This document shows, piece after piece, positions 47,509 to 55,208 of a DNA stretch of 64,000 nucleotides. Positions within the stretch are counted from its first letter, which is position 1. Each line of letters opens with the position of its first letter. Origin of the DNA: Flavivirga eckloniae (lineage in GTDB: Bacteria > Bacteroidota > Bacteroidia > Flavobacteriales > Flavobacteriaceae). Where the stretch lies: assembly GCF_002886045.1 (NCBI RefSeq), contig NZ_CP025791.1, forward strand, positions 1,386,001-1,450,000, written 5' to 3'. Under the pieces are notes generated by a model. That model was not told where the DNA came from. It did no database searches and saw only the letters and a list, made by a program, of their open reading frames with translations. A program made the position numbers and the translations under genes.

Positions 47509-49248
47509 TTACATAGCTTTTTTATTATAATCTTTACTATACGATTTTAGTAATTTATATAACTTTTCGGGGTTAAAAGGTTTCCCCATAAACCCGTTCA
47601 TTTTATATAATTCTGTTTTTTTCTTTACATCGGTTTGAGCAAAGGCAGTTAAAGCTATTATGGGTACATTCGCTTTATTTTTATCCTGATACTTTCTAAT
47701 AATTTTAGTGGCCTGATACCCGTTTACCTTAGGCATTTGCAGATCCATCAGTATTAAATCATAGTCAAATTTTTCAAACAAATCGAGAACTTCTTCCCCA
47801 TTCTCTGCAACTGTAAACGTAATGCCCCATTTACTAAAAAAACGTTTAAGTATGAGTACATTCATCTTATTGTCTTCGGCAACCAGTACGTTTATATCAA
47901 TAGGACTGTAATCTGGCTGCATTTTAATCATATCTGGCTCATAAACACTAAGCCTGTTGCTTATCTTATAAGTTATTTCAAATGAAAACGTTGCGCCTTT
48001 ACCAAGCTCGCTTTCTACAACTAAATCACTCCCTTGAAGGTTTAACAGTTTTTTGCTTATAGACAAACCTAAACCTGTACCTCCGTACTTTACGGAAGTT
48101 TCTGAGTTTGCCTGCATAAAGCTTTCAAAAATAGATTCCTGCCTGCTTTTCGATATACCTATTCCAGTATCCATTACTTTAAAAACAAGCTTTACTTTAT
48201 TCTCCTTTACTCCTAAATTTTTAACGCTAAGATTAATACATCCATTTTCGGTAAACTTTAAGGAATTGCTCAATAAGTTTTTAACTATTTGAGTGAGTTT
48301 TAATTTGTCTCCAATAATATTATCGGGGACATCGTTTTCTTTTATAACATTAAAGATCAAGCCTTTTTTCTCTGTTCTTAAACCAAAATGGGATTTTATA
48401 CTTTCTAAAAAATAATTTAAGCTAAAATCTTTCTCTATCAGTTTTAATTTACCGGATTTAATTTTATCAAAATCCAACAAATCGTTTATCAACCCTAGTA
48501 AATGTTCTCCGGAATATTTTAGTGCTTTTAGATTTTCTAACTGATGTGGTAAAAAATCTTCCATCAATAATATGTTGGTTAAACCGGTAACTGCATTTAA
48601 TGGTGTTCTAATTTCGTGAGACATTGTAGATAAGAACTCATCTTTGGATTTACTCGCTCTCTGTAATTCAATTTCTGTCTCTTTTAGGTTTGTTACATCT
48701 GTAATAGTACCTATAAAGCCTGTTGAATTACCCTTTCCATCTTTTATAAGTTTTGATTTAACCTCAAACCACATTAATTCGTCATTTCTCTGATGCTTAA
48801 ATATAAATTTAATGTGTTCCTTTTCTTTAGAAAACAACTCATCAAACCGCTTAAAACCGTCTATATTCTCTCCGTGTAAAAAATGTCTAAAACTTTTACC
48901 AACAGCATATTCAATAGGAATTCCTGAATATTCTGCCCAAGCATTATTTAAAAAAGTAAAATTACCATCGAGATCTGTTTCAAAAAGAACACCTCCAATA
49001 TTATCTACTAAATGCTCTAATTTTTTGTTCGTATGATCTCTTTCTTTTCTTAGTCTTAGATTGGCTACATAGAGCTCTTTAGAACTTTCTTCGAGAATAT
49101 TTTCAATATGCTTTATATCATTATCGAAACTTTTGTAAGCTTCGTTAACCATATTAAAAAACTTGACAAATTCTGGATTTTCAGAAGAGTCTAACCCTGT
49201 TTTTTTTAACTGACGTTTTAAAAGTCTATGGTAATCTTTGCCTAGCAT
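47509..49248 (-). CDS. Hybrid sensor histidine kinase with PAS and receiver domains
   Basis: A 579-residue cytoplasmic hybrid kinase. In order: an N-terminal helical/coiled-coil region (about 1-78); a PAS domain (about 78-190, with VLFETDLDGNFTFLN); HisKA with H211 in STMSHEIRTPLNAV; HATPase_c (about 310-430, N box IVKNLLSNSLKF, G1 DTGIGIS, G2 GTGLGLSI); and a C-terminal receiver (about 450-572) with D502 in LILMDLQMPKVNG. No membrane span is present. Its start overlaps the FIST gene stop by 7 bp, so the two are co-translated. FIST is an input domain, so FIST probably passes a signal to this kinase as a separate chain. No downstream response regulator or transcription factor is nearby. Confidence 0.94.
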   Translation of the reverse strand: MLGKDYHRLLKRQLKKTGLDSSENPEFVKFFNMVNEAYKSFDNDIKHIENILEESSKELYVANLRLRKERDHTNKKLEHLVDNIGGVLFETDLDGNFTFLNNAWAEYSGIPIEYAVGKSFRHFLHGENIDGFKRFDELFSKEKEHIKFIFKHQRNDELMWFEVKSKLIKDGKGNSTGFIGTITDVTNLKETEIELQRASKSKDEFLSTMSHEIRTPLNAVTGLTNILLMEDFLPHQLENLKALKYSGEHLLGLINDLLDFDKIKSGKLKLIEKDFSLNYFLESIKSHFGLRTEKKGLIFNVIKENDVPDNIIGDKLKLTQIVKNLLSNSLKFTENGCINLSVKNLGVKENKVKLVFKVMDTGIGISKSRQESIFESFMQANSETSVKYGGTGLGLSISKKLLNLQGSDLVVESELGKGATFSFEITYKISNRLSVYEPDMIKMQPDYSPIDINVLVAEDNKMNVLILKRFFSKWGITFTVAENGEEVLDLFEKFDYDLILMDLQMPKVNGYQATKIIRKYQDKNKANVPIIALTAFAQTDVKKKTELYKMNGFMGKPFNPEKLYKLLKSYSKDYNKKAM

Positions 49249-50369
49249 TCTGAAAGCGTTGTAATAGTCATTGTTTGATTGTGCAATTCGCAGGGTGAAA
49301 ACTCACCAAAAGGCGCAATTTCTCCGTAAGAATAAAACCCTGTAATACTAGGTTTTTCTCCTATTATTTCTCTTACTGCTTCTACTTCTTCTTCTACCAT
49401 TTGTTTTAAAACCAGGCGCCTGCCTACACAACTAATTAGAATGGCTAGCTCAGAGTCTTCATTCTTATCTTTTTTAGCTCCTATTGCAGAATCTGCAGCG
49501 CCATTTATTAATCTATCGATATTAGCCTTCATTAAACGCACATAAGATCCTTCTGGAATATTACCTGCAAATGTTAAACTTTGGTCTTCCTCGTTTATAG
49601 CTAAAATAGTTCTCACAATCGGTGTAGAATCTTCGTCTATCCGCATGCTTAATGGGAACAATAATCCCGAACTTGGTAAGTTTTCTGCCTGTTTTCCTAA
49701 AAAGGATTTATATAATTTTAAGGCTGGCATACCATCTAATTCGTAAAGCACATTCTTATTAGACTTTGTAACTAAACGCTCAATACCAAAGCTATCCCAT
49801 CCGCCTTTGGAACTACAACCAACTTTTAAATGCTCGCCATAAAAGCCTAAAGCGATAATGGTTTTGTCGACAATGGCATTACCATTAATAACAAATGTTT
49901 TGTTAAAATTAGAACCATCTGCAGCCAACCCTCCTGTAATACTCACATCGGGGATCACCGATTTTAAACCAGATACCAGATCGGCTCCATTAACATTAAG
50001 TCCGTCGCTTAAAACCAGTACGTGCTTTAAATCCTTATTAAAAAGGTTCTTTGCCAAGCTTTGTCCTGACTTATAACTACATTCCATATCAACGATTTTG
50101 ATCGATGTTTTTTTACAGGTCACTTTATCCAACTGTATAGCCGTTAACGATATAGTTTCATCTTTAACAGTTATATCGGATATTTCTCCTGCTGTTGAAC
50201 ACCCTATTATGGTCGTATCTGGATACTTATTATTTATAAAATCTAACACATCCTCTTTGGGAGTAAAATCTGGGGAAACGAAAAGCAGAAATATACTGAC
50301 TTCAATATTTAAAACTGAAATATCTTCTAGCCAATTATCCTGTTCTAAGGATATTTGTTGAACTTTCAT
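49242..50369 (-). CDS. FIST-domain signal sensor protein
   Basis: A 375-residue soluble protein with FIST_N (about 25-225: PDTTIIGCSTAGEI, HVLVLSDGLNVNGADLV, ITGGLAADGSNF) and FIST_C (about 235-360: SCVGRRLVLKQMVEEEVEAV, GFYSYGEIAPFG). FIST domains are predicted sensors of small ligands such as amino acids and are often fused to kinases or methyl-accepting domains. This one is stand-alone, overlaps the kinase gene by 7 bp, and precedes it in the operon. The pair therefore looks like a split version of a FIST-kinase. No signal peptide is seen, so it senses cytoplasmic signals. Confidence 0.93.
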   Translation of the reverse strand: MKVQQISLEQDNWLEDISVLNIEVSIFLLFVSPDFTPKEDVLDFINNKYPDTTIIGCSTAGEISDITVKDETISLTAIQLDKVTCKKTSIKIVDMECSYKSGQSLAKNLFNKDLKHVLVLSDGLNVNGADLVSGLKSVIPDVSITGGLAADGSNFNKTFVINGNAIVDKTIIALGFYGEHLKVGCSSKGGWDSFGIERLVTKSNKNVLYELDGMPALKLYKSFLGKQAENLPSSGLLFPLSMRIDEDSTPIVRTILAINEEDQSLTFAGNIPEGSYVRLMKANIDRLINGAADSAIGAKKDKNEDSELAILISCVGRRLVLKQMVEEEVEAVREIIGEKPSITGFYSYGEIAPFGEFSPCELHNQTMTITTLSEC

Positions 50370-50562
50370 AACTGGTATTTTATGGTTAGCATTTGGGGTA
50401 AATGCATTTAATCGATGAAAAAATACATTTCGTCGAAAATATAAAGAAATTCCATATAAACAAAATTTTTTTAAAGTTTTTAACTACAGATAGTTACGGA
50501 AAAAATACTAACACACAACCTATTCGTAAGTATAATCGCACCTTCAAGACATAGCTCATATA

Positions 50563-50596
50563 AAAAAATACTGGAAAAAATATTTCAGTATTTTTT
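50563..50596 (-). terminator. Terminator after the CBS-domain enzyme gene
   Basis: An 11-bp stem, AAAAAATACTG (50563-50573) and CAGTATTTTTT (50586-50596), with a 12-nt loop. On the minus strand it ends in a T-run, 67 bp past the stop. It also fits the plus strand, but no gene there needs it. Confidence 0.75.
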
Positions 50597-50662
50597 GCTG
50601 ATTTTCATAAATATAGAACTTTTGAATGCAAACATGTATCTTTTGTAATTTTTTTCGACCAA

Positions 50663-52024
50663 TTACAAAGCACTAATTATATCGTATTTAGTAATAATTT
50701 GATGGGTACCGTCTTTTAGCTTTACTAATACAGCGCTATTGCTTCTGTCAATTAATTTGGACACTTCTTCTATTGGCGTATTTTCACCGACTATTGGGAA
50801 TGGCTTGTGCATGACTTCTTTAATAGGTAAATCTGAAATATCCTTGTTTTCGATATACTTTCTCAATAAATCTGCTTCATCAACCGCACCTACAAATCCT
50901 GACGAATCTTCAACCGGTATTTGTGAAATCTTGTATGTCATCATACGCTCAATGGCATGAGATACTAACTCTTCAGTTTTAACTGTTATTAAAGTCTTAT
51001 CTAAATGATTCTTTTTAATAATGTCATGTGCGCTGGTTAATTCATCTTCAATGAATCCACGTTCTCGCATCCATTCATCATTAAACATTTTACCTACATA
51101 ACGGCTTCCATGGTCGTGAAACAATACCACTACCACATCGTCTTTCTTAAATTCATCCTTTAATTGTAAAAGTCCTTTTATAGCTGCACCGGCTGAATTC
51201 CCTAAAAACATACCTTCTACTTTTGCCAGTTTCTGGGTATAAATTGCTGCATCTTTATCGGTAACCTTAGTAAAGCCATCTATAACATCGAAATCGACAT
51301 TCTTTGGTAGTATGTCTTCTCCAATGCCTTCTGTGATATAAGGGTAAATTTCGTTTTCGTCGAACAACCCTGTTTCATGATATTTTTTAAAAACAGAACC
51401 ATAAGTATCTATACCCCAAATTTTTATGTTAGGGTTTTGTTCTTTTAAATATTTTCCCACCCCAGAAATGGTACCTCCTGTTCCTACTCCTACTACAAAA
51501 TGGGTGACTTTACCTTCTGTTTGTTTCCATATTTCCGGACCAGTGCTTTCGTAATGTGCTGCGGTATTACTCAGGTTATCATATTGGTTTACATACCAAG
51601 AATTTGGTGTTTCTTCTGCTAGTCGTTTTGAGGTTGAATAATATGATTTTGGATCTTCTGGTTCTACATTAGTAGGGCATACTACAACTTTACTTCCTAC
51701 GGCTCTTAGGATATCCATTTTTTCCTTACTCTGCTTATCGCTAATCACACAAACCATTTTGTAGCCTTTTACTATGGCAGCTAAAGCTAACCCCATTCCT
51801 GTGTTACCCGATGTACCTTCAATAATGGTTCCTCCTGGCTTTAATCGCCCATCTGCCTCGGCATCTTCAATCATTTTTACAGCCATTCTATCTTTTACAG
51901 AATTACCTGGGTTGAAGGTTTCATATTTTGCTAAAACCAAGCAAGGTAACTCTTCAACTAACTTATTTAATTTAACCAATGGTGTGTTACCAATGGTTCC
52001 TAATATATTTTCTGCGTATTCCAT
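50663..52024 (-). CDS. Cysteine synthase/cystathionine beta-synthase with two CBS domains
   Basis: A 453-residue PLP enzyme of the fold type II group. The PLP lysine is K44 in NSVKDR. The substrate loop TSGNTGMGLA (about 70-79) and the glycine-rich phosphate-binding loop VGVGTGGTISG (about 176-186) follow. After the catalytic domain (about 1-330) come two CBS domains (about 335-392 and 395-453, with VKTEELVSHAIERM and VMHKPFPIVGENTPIEEV), which may bind adenosyl compounds and control activity. The domain order is that of cystathionine beta-synthase, but bacterial members can also make cysteine from serine derivatives. It is divergent from the MauE gene, and a TAAATTTG -7-like element lies at 52043-52050. 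Confidence 0.92.
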   Translation of the reverse strand: MEYAENILGTIGNTPLVKLNKLVEELPCLVLAKYETFNPGNSVKDRMAVKMIEDAEADGRLKPGGTIIEGTSGNTGMGLALAAIVKGYKMVCVISDKQSKEKMDILRAVGSKVVVCPTNVEPEDPKSYYSTSKRLAEETPNSWYVNQYDNLSNTAAHYESTGPEIWKQTEGKVTHFVVGVGTGGTISGVGKYLKEQNPNIKIWGIDTYGSVFKKYHETGLFDENEIYPYITEGIGEDILPKNVDFDVIDGFTKVTDKDAAIYTQKLAKVEGMFLGNSAGAAIKGLLQLKDEFKKDDVVVVLFHDHGSRYVGKMFNDEWMRERGFIEDELTSAHDIIKKNHLDKTLITVKTEELVSHAIERMMTYKISQIPVEDSSGFVGAVDEADLLRKYIENKDISDLPIKEVMHKPFPIVGENTPIEEVSKLIDRSNSAVLVKLKDGTHQIITKYDIISAL

Positions 52025-52221
52025 GTACGTTGTTTTATTTTACAAATTTAGGTTAAAAGTTAGTTTTTGTTGTATTATTCAAAATGAAACCTTTTAAAAC
52101 ATGAATATCAAGCTATCCTTAGTTTTAATTAAATCCCTTTAGTACAAGTATTTATCCGTCTAAAATAAATTTTATCTCGCAACTTTATACTGTTAATAAA
52201 AACTCCAATTATTTAATATTT

Positions 52222-53760
52222 ATGAAAATTCACAATAAGCACAAAAATGTTCTGATAGAAGTTATTTGCCTTCTGTATATATTTCTATTTGTATATGCAG
52301 CTTTAAGTAAATTAGTCGTTTTCGACGAATTTAAAATTCAAATAGGTCAGTCAACCATGCTCACCTCTTTTGCAGGTATTGTTGCTTGGATAATACCCTG
52401 CCTTGAAATCCTAATTGCATTACTGTTACTTATTCCCCGATTTAGATTATTAGGCATGTATGCAGCCTTTAACCTCATGGTTATGTTTTCTGTCTATATT
52501 TTTGTTATTCTAAATTTTAGTGATGACATACCATGCTCATGCGGTGGCGTTATTGAAAAACTAGGGTGGACCGAGCATTTAATCTTCAATATTGTTTTTG
52601 TTATTTTAGCTTCTATAGGGATCTATATATTAAATGGACAAAAAAAATCACTTCACGCTAAAACCAGTTTTCTTATAACACAAAAAAATCTTTATAAACC
52701 CCTTTCAATCAACGCCATTGGAGGTATTTGCTTTATAACGATTTTGTTTGCCTTTACACATAAAGGTACAGAAAGAGATATGAGTTTTCATCGTGGTTTT
52801 CTACATGATCCGCCACATAAAACACATGAGTTGGATCTTGAATATAGTGGGTATTATATTGCTGGAGCAGATGAAAAAAACATCTATCTCGGTAACCCTA
52901 AATCTCCTTTATATCTCACAGTAGTGGACTCGTCACTTCAAAGAAAAAAAGTCATTCACTTATCAATGGATTTGGACAGTTTACTAACACGTTCTCCACA
53001 ACTTAGGGTAATTCCTCCTTATTTCTTTTTGATGGATGGCACAGTCCCTTATATCCTTAGAGGGAACATCAAAGAATGGAAAGGATATTCCATGTTGGAA
53101 AAACCATTTTATTTTACCAATGTGCAACCTATAGATTCACTTACTCTAGCTATTCGTGCTATGAGTAACAAAACTAATGAATTTTCATTGGGCACCATAC
53201 ATCTATCGGACTCTGGAGCCATGACACTTTCTCATAAACTACTAAAAAAACAGGTGGATGGCCTTTTTGATGTTGACGGGACCCTACAATATAACCAACA
53301 AAAACAACAATTAATTTATACATACCGATATCGTAATCAATATATCGTGGCTAATAATAATCTGGAATTACAAGTCTTGGGTAAAACCATAGATACCATC
53401 AGTCAAGCTAAGATAAAAGTGGACACCATAGTTTCTAAAAACCAACGCAAAATGGCAGCTCCTCCCCTGAGAATTAACAAATACAGTGCAACCTTTGGGA
53501 ACTATCTTTTTGTAAATTCCAACCTGTTAGGAAAGAAGGAACCTTTGGTATTATGGAAAAAATCTTCTGTTATTGATGTCTATAATATTGTAAACAACGG
53601 TTACCAGTTTAGCTTCTATGTTGAAGATATTAACAAAAGTAAACTAAGATCATTTTGTGTAGTTGATAATACATTTATTGGTCTTATTGGAAACCATTTA
53701 GTTACTTATAAGCTAAAAAACCTTCTTAATGAGGTACAGTCATTAGCTGTAAAGCAATAA
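52222..53760 (+). CDS. MauE/DoxX-type membrane protein fused to a propeller-like periplasmic domain
   Basis: A 512-residue protein. The N-terminal part (about 1-180) has five predicted spans (about 10-34, 46-70, 76-97, 116-137, 160-178) and a conserved DDIPCSCGGV with C105 and C107, as in MauE/DoxX-type redox-linked proteins. The C-terminal part (about 190-512) faces the periplasm. It is beta-rich, with LIYTYRYRNQYIVANN-type repeats resembling the six-bladed propeller proteins of Bacteroidota (BF3164/TolB-like). I infer a role in disulfide handling or maturation of the two Cys-containing peptides encoded directly downstream. The reaction is unknown. No thioredoxin partner is visible in the window. 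Confidence 0.75.
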   Translation: MKIHNKHKNVLIEVICLLYIFLFVYAALSKLVVFDEFKIQIGQSTMLTSFAGIVAWIIPCLEILIALLLLIPRFRLLGMYAAFNLMVMFSVYIFVILNFSDDIPCSCGGVIEKLGWTEHLIFNIVFVILASIGIYILNGQKKSLHAKTSFLITQKNLYKPLSINAIGGICFITILFAFTHKGTERDMSFHRGFLHDPPHKTHELDLEYSGYYIAGADEKNIYLGNPKSPLYLTVVDSSLQRKKVIHLSMDLDSLLTRSPQLRVIPPYFFLMDGTVPYILRGNIKEWKGYSMLEKPFYFTNVQPIDSLTLAIRAMSNKTNEFSLGTIHLSDSGAMTLSHKLLKKQVDGLFDVDGTLQYNQQKQQLIYTYRYRNQYIVANNNLELQVLGKTIDTISQAKIKVDTIVSKNQRKMAAPPLRINKYSATFGNYLFVNSNLLGKKEPLVLWKKSSVIDVYNIVNNGYQFSFYVEDINKSKLRSFCVVDNTFIGLIGNHLVTYKLKNLLNEVQSLAVKQ

Positions 53761-53829
53761 AATTAAAACCATAAAAAATAAAATAAATATACTAAATAAA
53801 ATTAAACAATACTGCAGTCAGGGGTAAGA
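53761..53829 (+). other. Spacer between the MauE fusion gene and the first small-peptide gene
   Basis: A 69-bp AT-rich gap with the start of the leader that is duplicated 471 bp on (TCAGGGGTAAGATCG versus TCAGGGAAAAATCG). There is no terminator, so the first peptide gene may be read through from the MauE gene. Confidence 0.4.
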
Positions 53830-53878
53830 TCGAAAACCTGTAAAATAGAGTAGATCATTAATTTTTAAATATCTATAT
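53830..53878 (+). repeat. Duplicated leader of the small-peptide genes (copy 1)
   Basis: A 49-bp sequence, identical to 54301-54349, ending 1 bp before the ATG of the first small-peptide gene. It starts TCGAAAACCTGTAAAATAGA. Its identity over 49 bp while the coding parts have diverged points to conserved regulatory or translation function, or to recent gene conversion. Confidence 0.85.
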
Positions 53879-53879
53879 T

Positions 53880-54146
53880 ATGAAATCTAAAATTTTTAAA
53901 ATCGTTTTACCAGCAATTACTTTAATATTTGCTATAACTGCTTCACTTGCTTTTACCGCTAATGAAGCTCTTACTGATGGATGGTATTTAGATTCTAATG
54001 AGGAGTGTCTATTTATTACTCCTCCTGAAGAATGTGATATAACAGGTGATGAAGATTGTACCATGTTTATTTTCGGAACAGGACCTAACACAATAATACA
54101 TCAGGAATCACAATGCCTTATACCATTGAAAAGGCCAGCACAATAA
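53880..54146 (+). CDS. Small exported Cys-containing peptide (DUF6520-like), paralogue 1
   Basis: An 88-residue protein with a strongly conserved N-terminal hydrophobic leader (MKSKIFKIVLPAITLIFAIT, about residues 1-27). A signal peptidase site is plausible after AFTA. The mature part is short, polar and acidic with Cys in EECLFITPPEECDITGDEDC, then FIFGTGP and a final Cys near the end. The pattern matches small exported proteins annotated DUF6520 in flavobacteria. It is 53% or so identical to the gene 471 bp downstream, counted by eye over the leader and Cys pattern. No function is known. The neighbouring MauE-type gene suggests disulfide maturation. Confidence 0.7.
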   Translation: MKSKIFKIVLPAITLIFAITASLAFTANEALTDGWYLDSNEECLFITPPEECDITGDEDCTMFIFGTGPNTIIHQESQCLIPLKRPAQ

Positions 54147-54170
54147 TTTTCTAGAACCAAAAAAATGTAG

Positions 54171-54191
54171 AGGCGTTCACTATGAACGCCT
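54171..54191 (+). terminator. Hairpin after the first small-peptide gene
   Basis: A perfect 9-bp stem AGGCGTTCA/TGAACGCCT with a 3-nt loop, 25 bp after the stop. Only TT follows, so termination is probably partial. Confidence 0.6.
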
Positions 54192-54300
54192 TTAGGTCTC
54201 AATATAAATAGGTTTGATTTTGGATGCCTGTTTTTCTAACAATCAGTATCTAGTATATGTTAATTATCCATCGGTAATAATACTTGTAATCAGGGAAAAA

Positions 54301-54349
54301 TCGAAAACCTGTAAAATAGAGTAGATCATTAATTTTTAAATATCTATAT
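54301..54349 (+). repeat. Duplicated leader of the small-peptide genes (copy 2)
   Basis: Identical to 53830-53878, 1 bp before the ATG of the second small-peptide gene. Confidence 0.85.
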
Positions 54350-54350
54350 C

Positions 54351-54623
54351 ATGAAGTCTAAAATTTTTAAAATCGTTTTATCGGCTATTACTTTAATACT
54401 TGCTATAACAGCTTCGCTTGCTTTTACAACTAACAAAGTTGCAAGCTATATTACTGAAGGAAAATATTTAGATTCTAATTATGAATGCCAATATATAACA
54501 CCTATTGACTGTTGTGAAACTGGTTGTGAAGATTGTACTGTTTTCATTTTCGGAGCAGGCCAGACAGAAGTATATCTAAAAGTTTCTCAATGTACTATCG
54601 TTTTAAAAAAGTGTTCGTGCTAA
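54351..54623 (+). CDS. Small exported Cys-rich peptide (DUF6520-like), paralogue 2
   Basis: A 90-residue paralogue of the preceding gene. The leader MKSKIFKIVLSAITLILAIT is nearly identical, while the mature part is more diverged and richer in Cys: ECQYITPIDCCETGCEDCTV, FIFGAGQ, SQC and a C-terminal KKCSC. With more Cys than the first copy it could form several disulfides. The tandem arrangement with an identical leader shows duplication followed by divergence of the mature part, a pattern typical of secreted peptides under selection. Export is by the Sec pathway, judging from the leader. No function can be assigned. Confidence 0.7.
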   Translation: MKSKIFKIVLSAITLILAITASLAFTTNKVASYITEGKYLDSNYECQYITPIDCCETGCEDCTVFIFGAGQTEVYLKVSQCTIVLKKCSC

Positions 54624-55208
54624 CATCCCTTAGTATTAAACACATTTGATTTTCATTCTATATATTAGAAATTCATTAAAGTCAACTTGAATTTTTAAAG
54701 ATGCATGACCTTTTAAGTATTAGCTATAATTGAAAAGAAATTCTAAATTTTATCGTATAATTTGAGTATAAGAAGGAAACTCCTTTGGACCCTTTGTCAA
54801 AGCTCCTTCCATTTCGCTATTAGAAAATGTAAATAATATATTAAAGTAATTAACCATCACTTTTAATCGATTCATTAGATGGTATTAACAGTCCGTTTTA
54901 TTAATAATCACGACTTTATCAATAGCCTTAATTATCTGATAGAAAAATTCCCAAAAGGATTCTTTTATTTCTGTGATAAGCTAATTATTTGTTAGATTTG
55001 ATTCTGTTTTTACAACATTAATTACTTCATTAATCGTTACTAATACAACAAAAAGCTCTAGCAATTTTTACAAGGAAAAAACACTAAGAATAATATGATT
55101 TTGAGTTAAAAAAATAACTTACTTACAATAAAGTTATATGTTTCAAAAGTATTTATGGAACATATATATCTTAAAACCAATTGGTAGGCATTATCTCTTT
55201 CATAATTT
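54624..55208. other. 585-bp gene-free stretch
   Basis: AT-rich DNA between the convergent small-peptide and metalloprotease genes. I find no RNA gene, repeat or convincing short reading frame. It could hold remnants of a further peptide copy, but I cannot see one. Confidence 0.4.

Noticed and set aside
54624-55208. A third small-peptide paralogue
   Set aside because: I looked for the conserved leader and the MKSKIF start and did not find them in this stretch.
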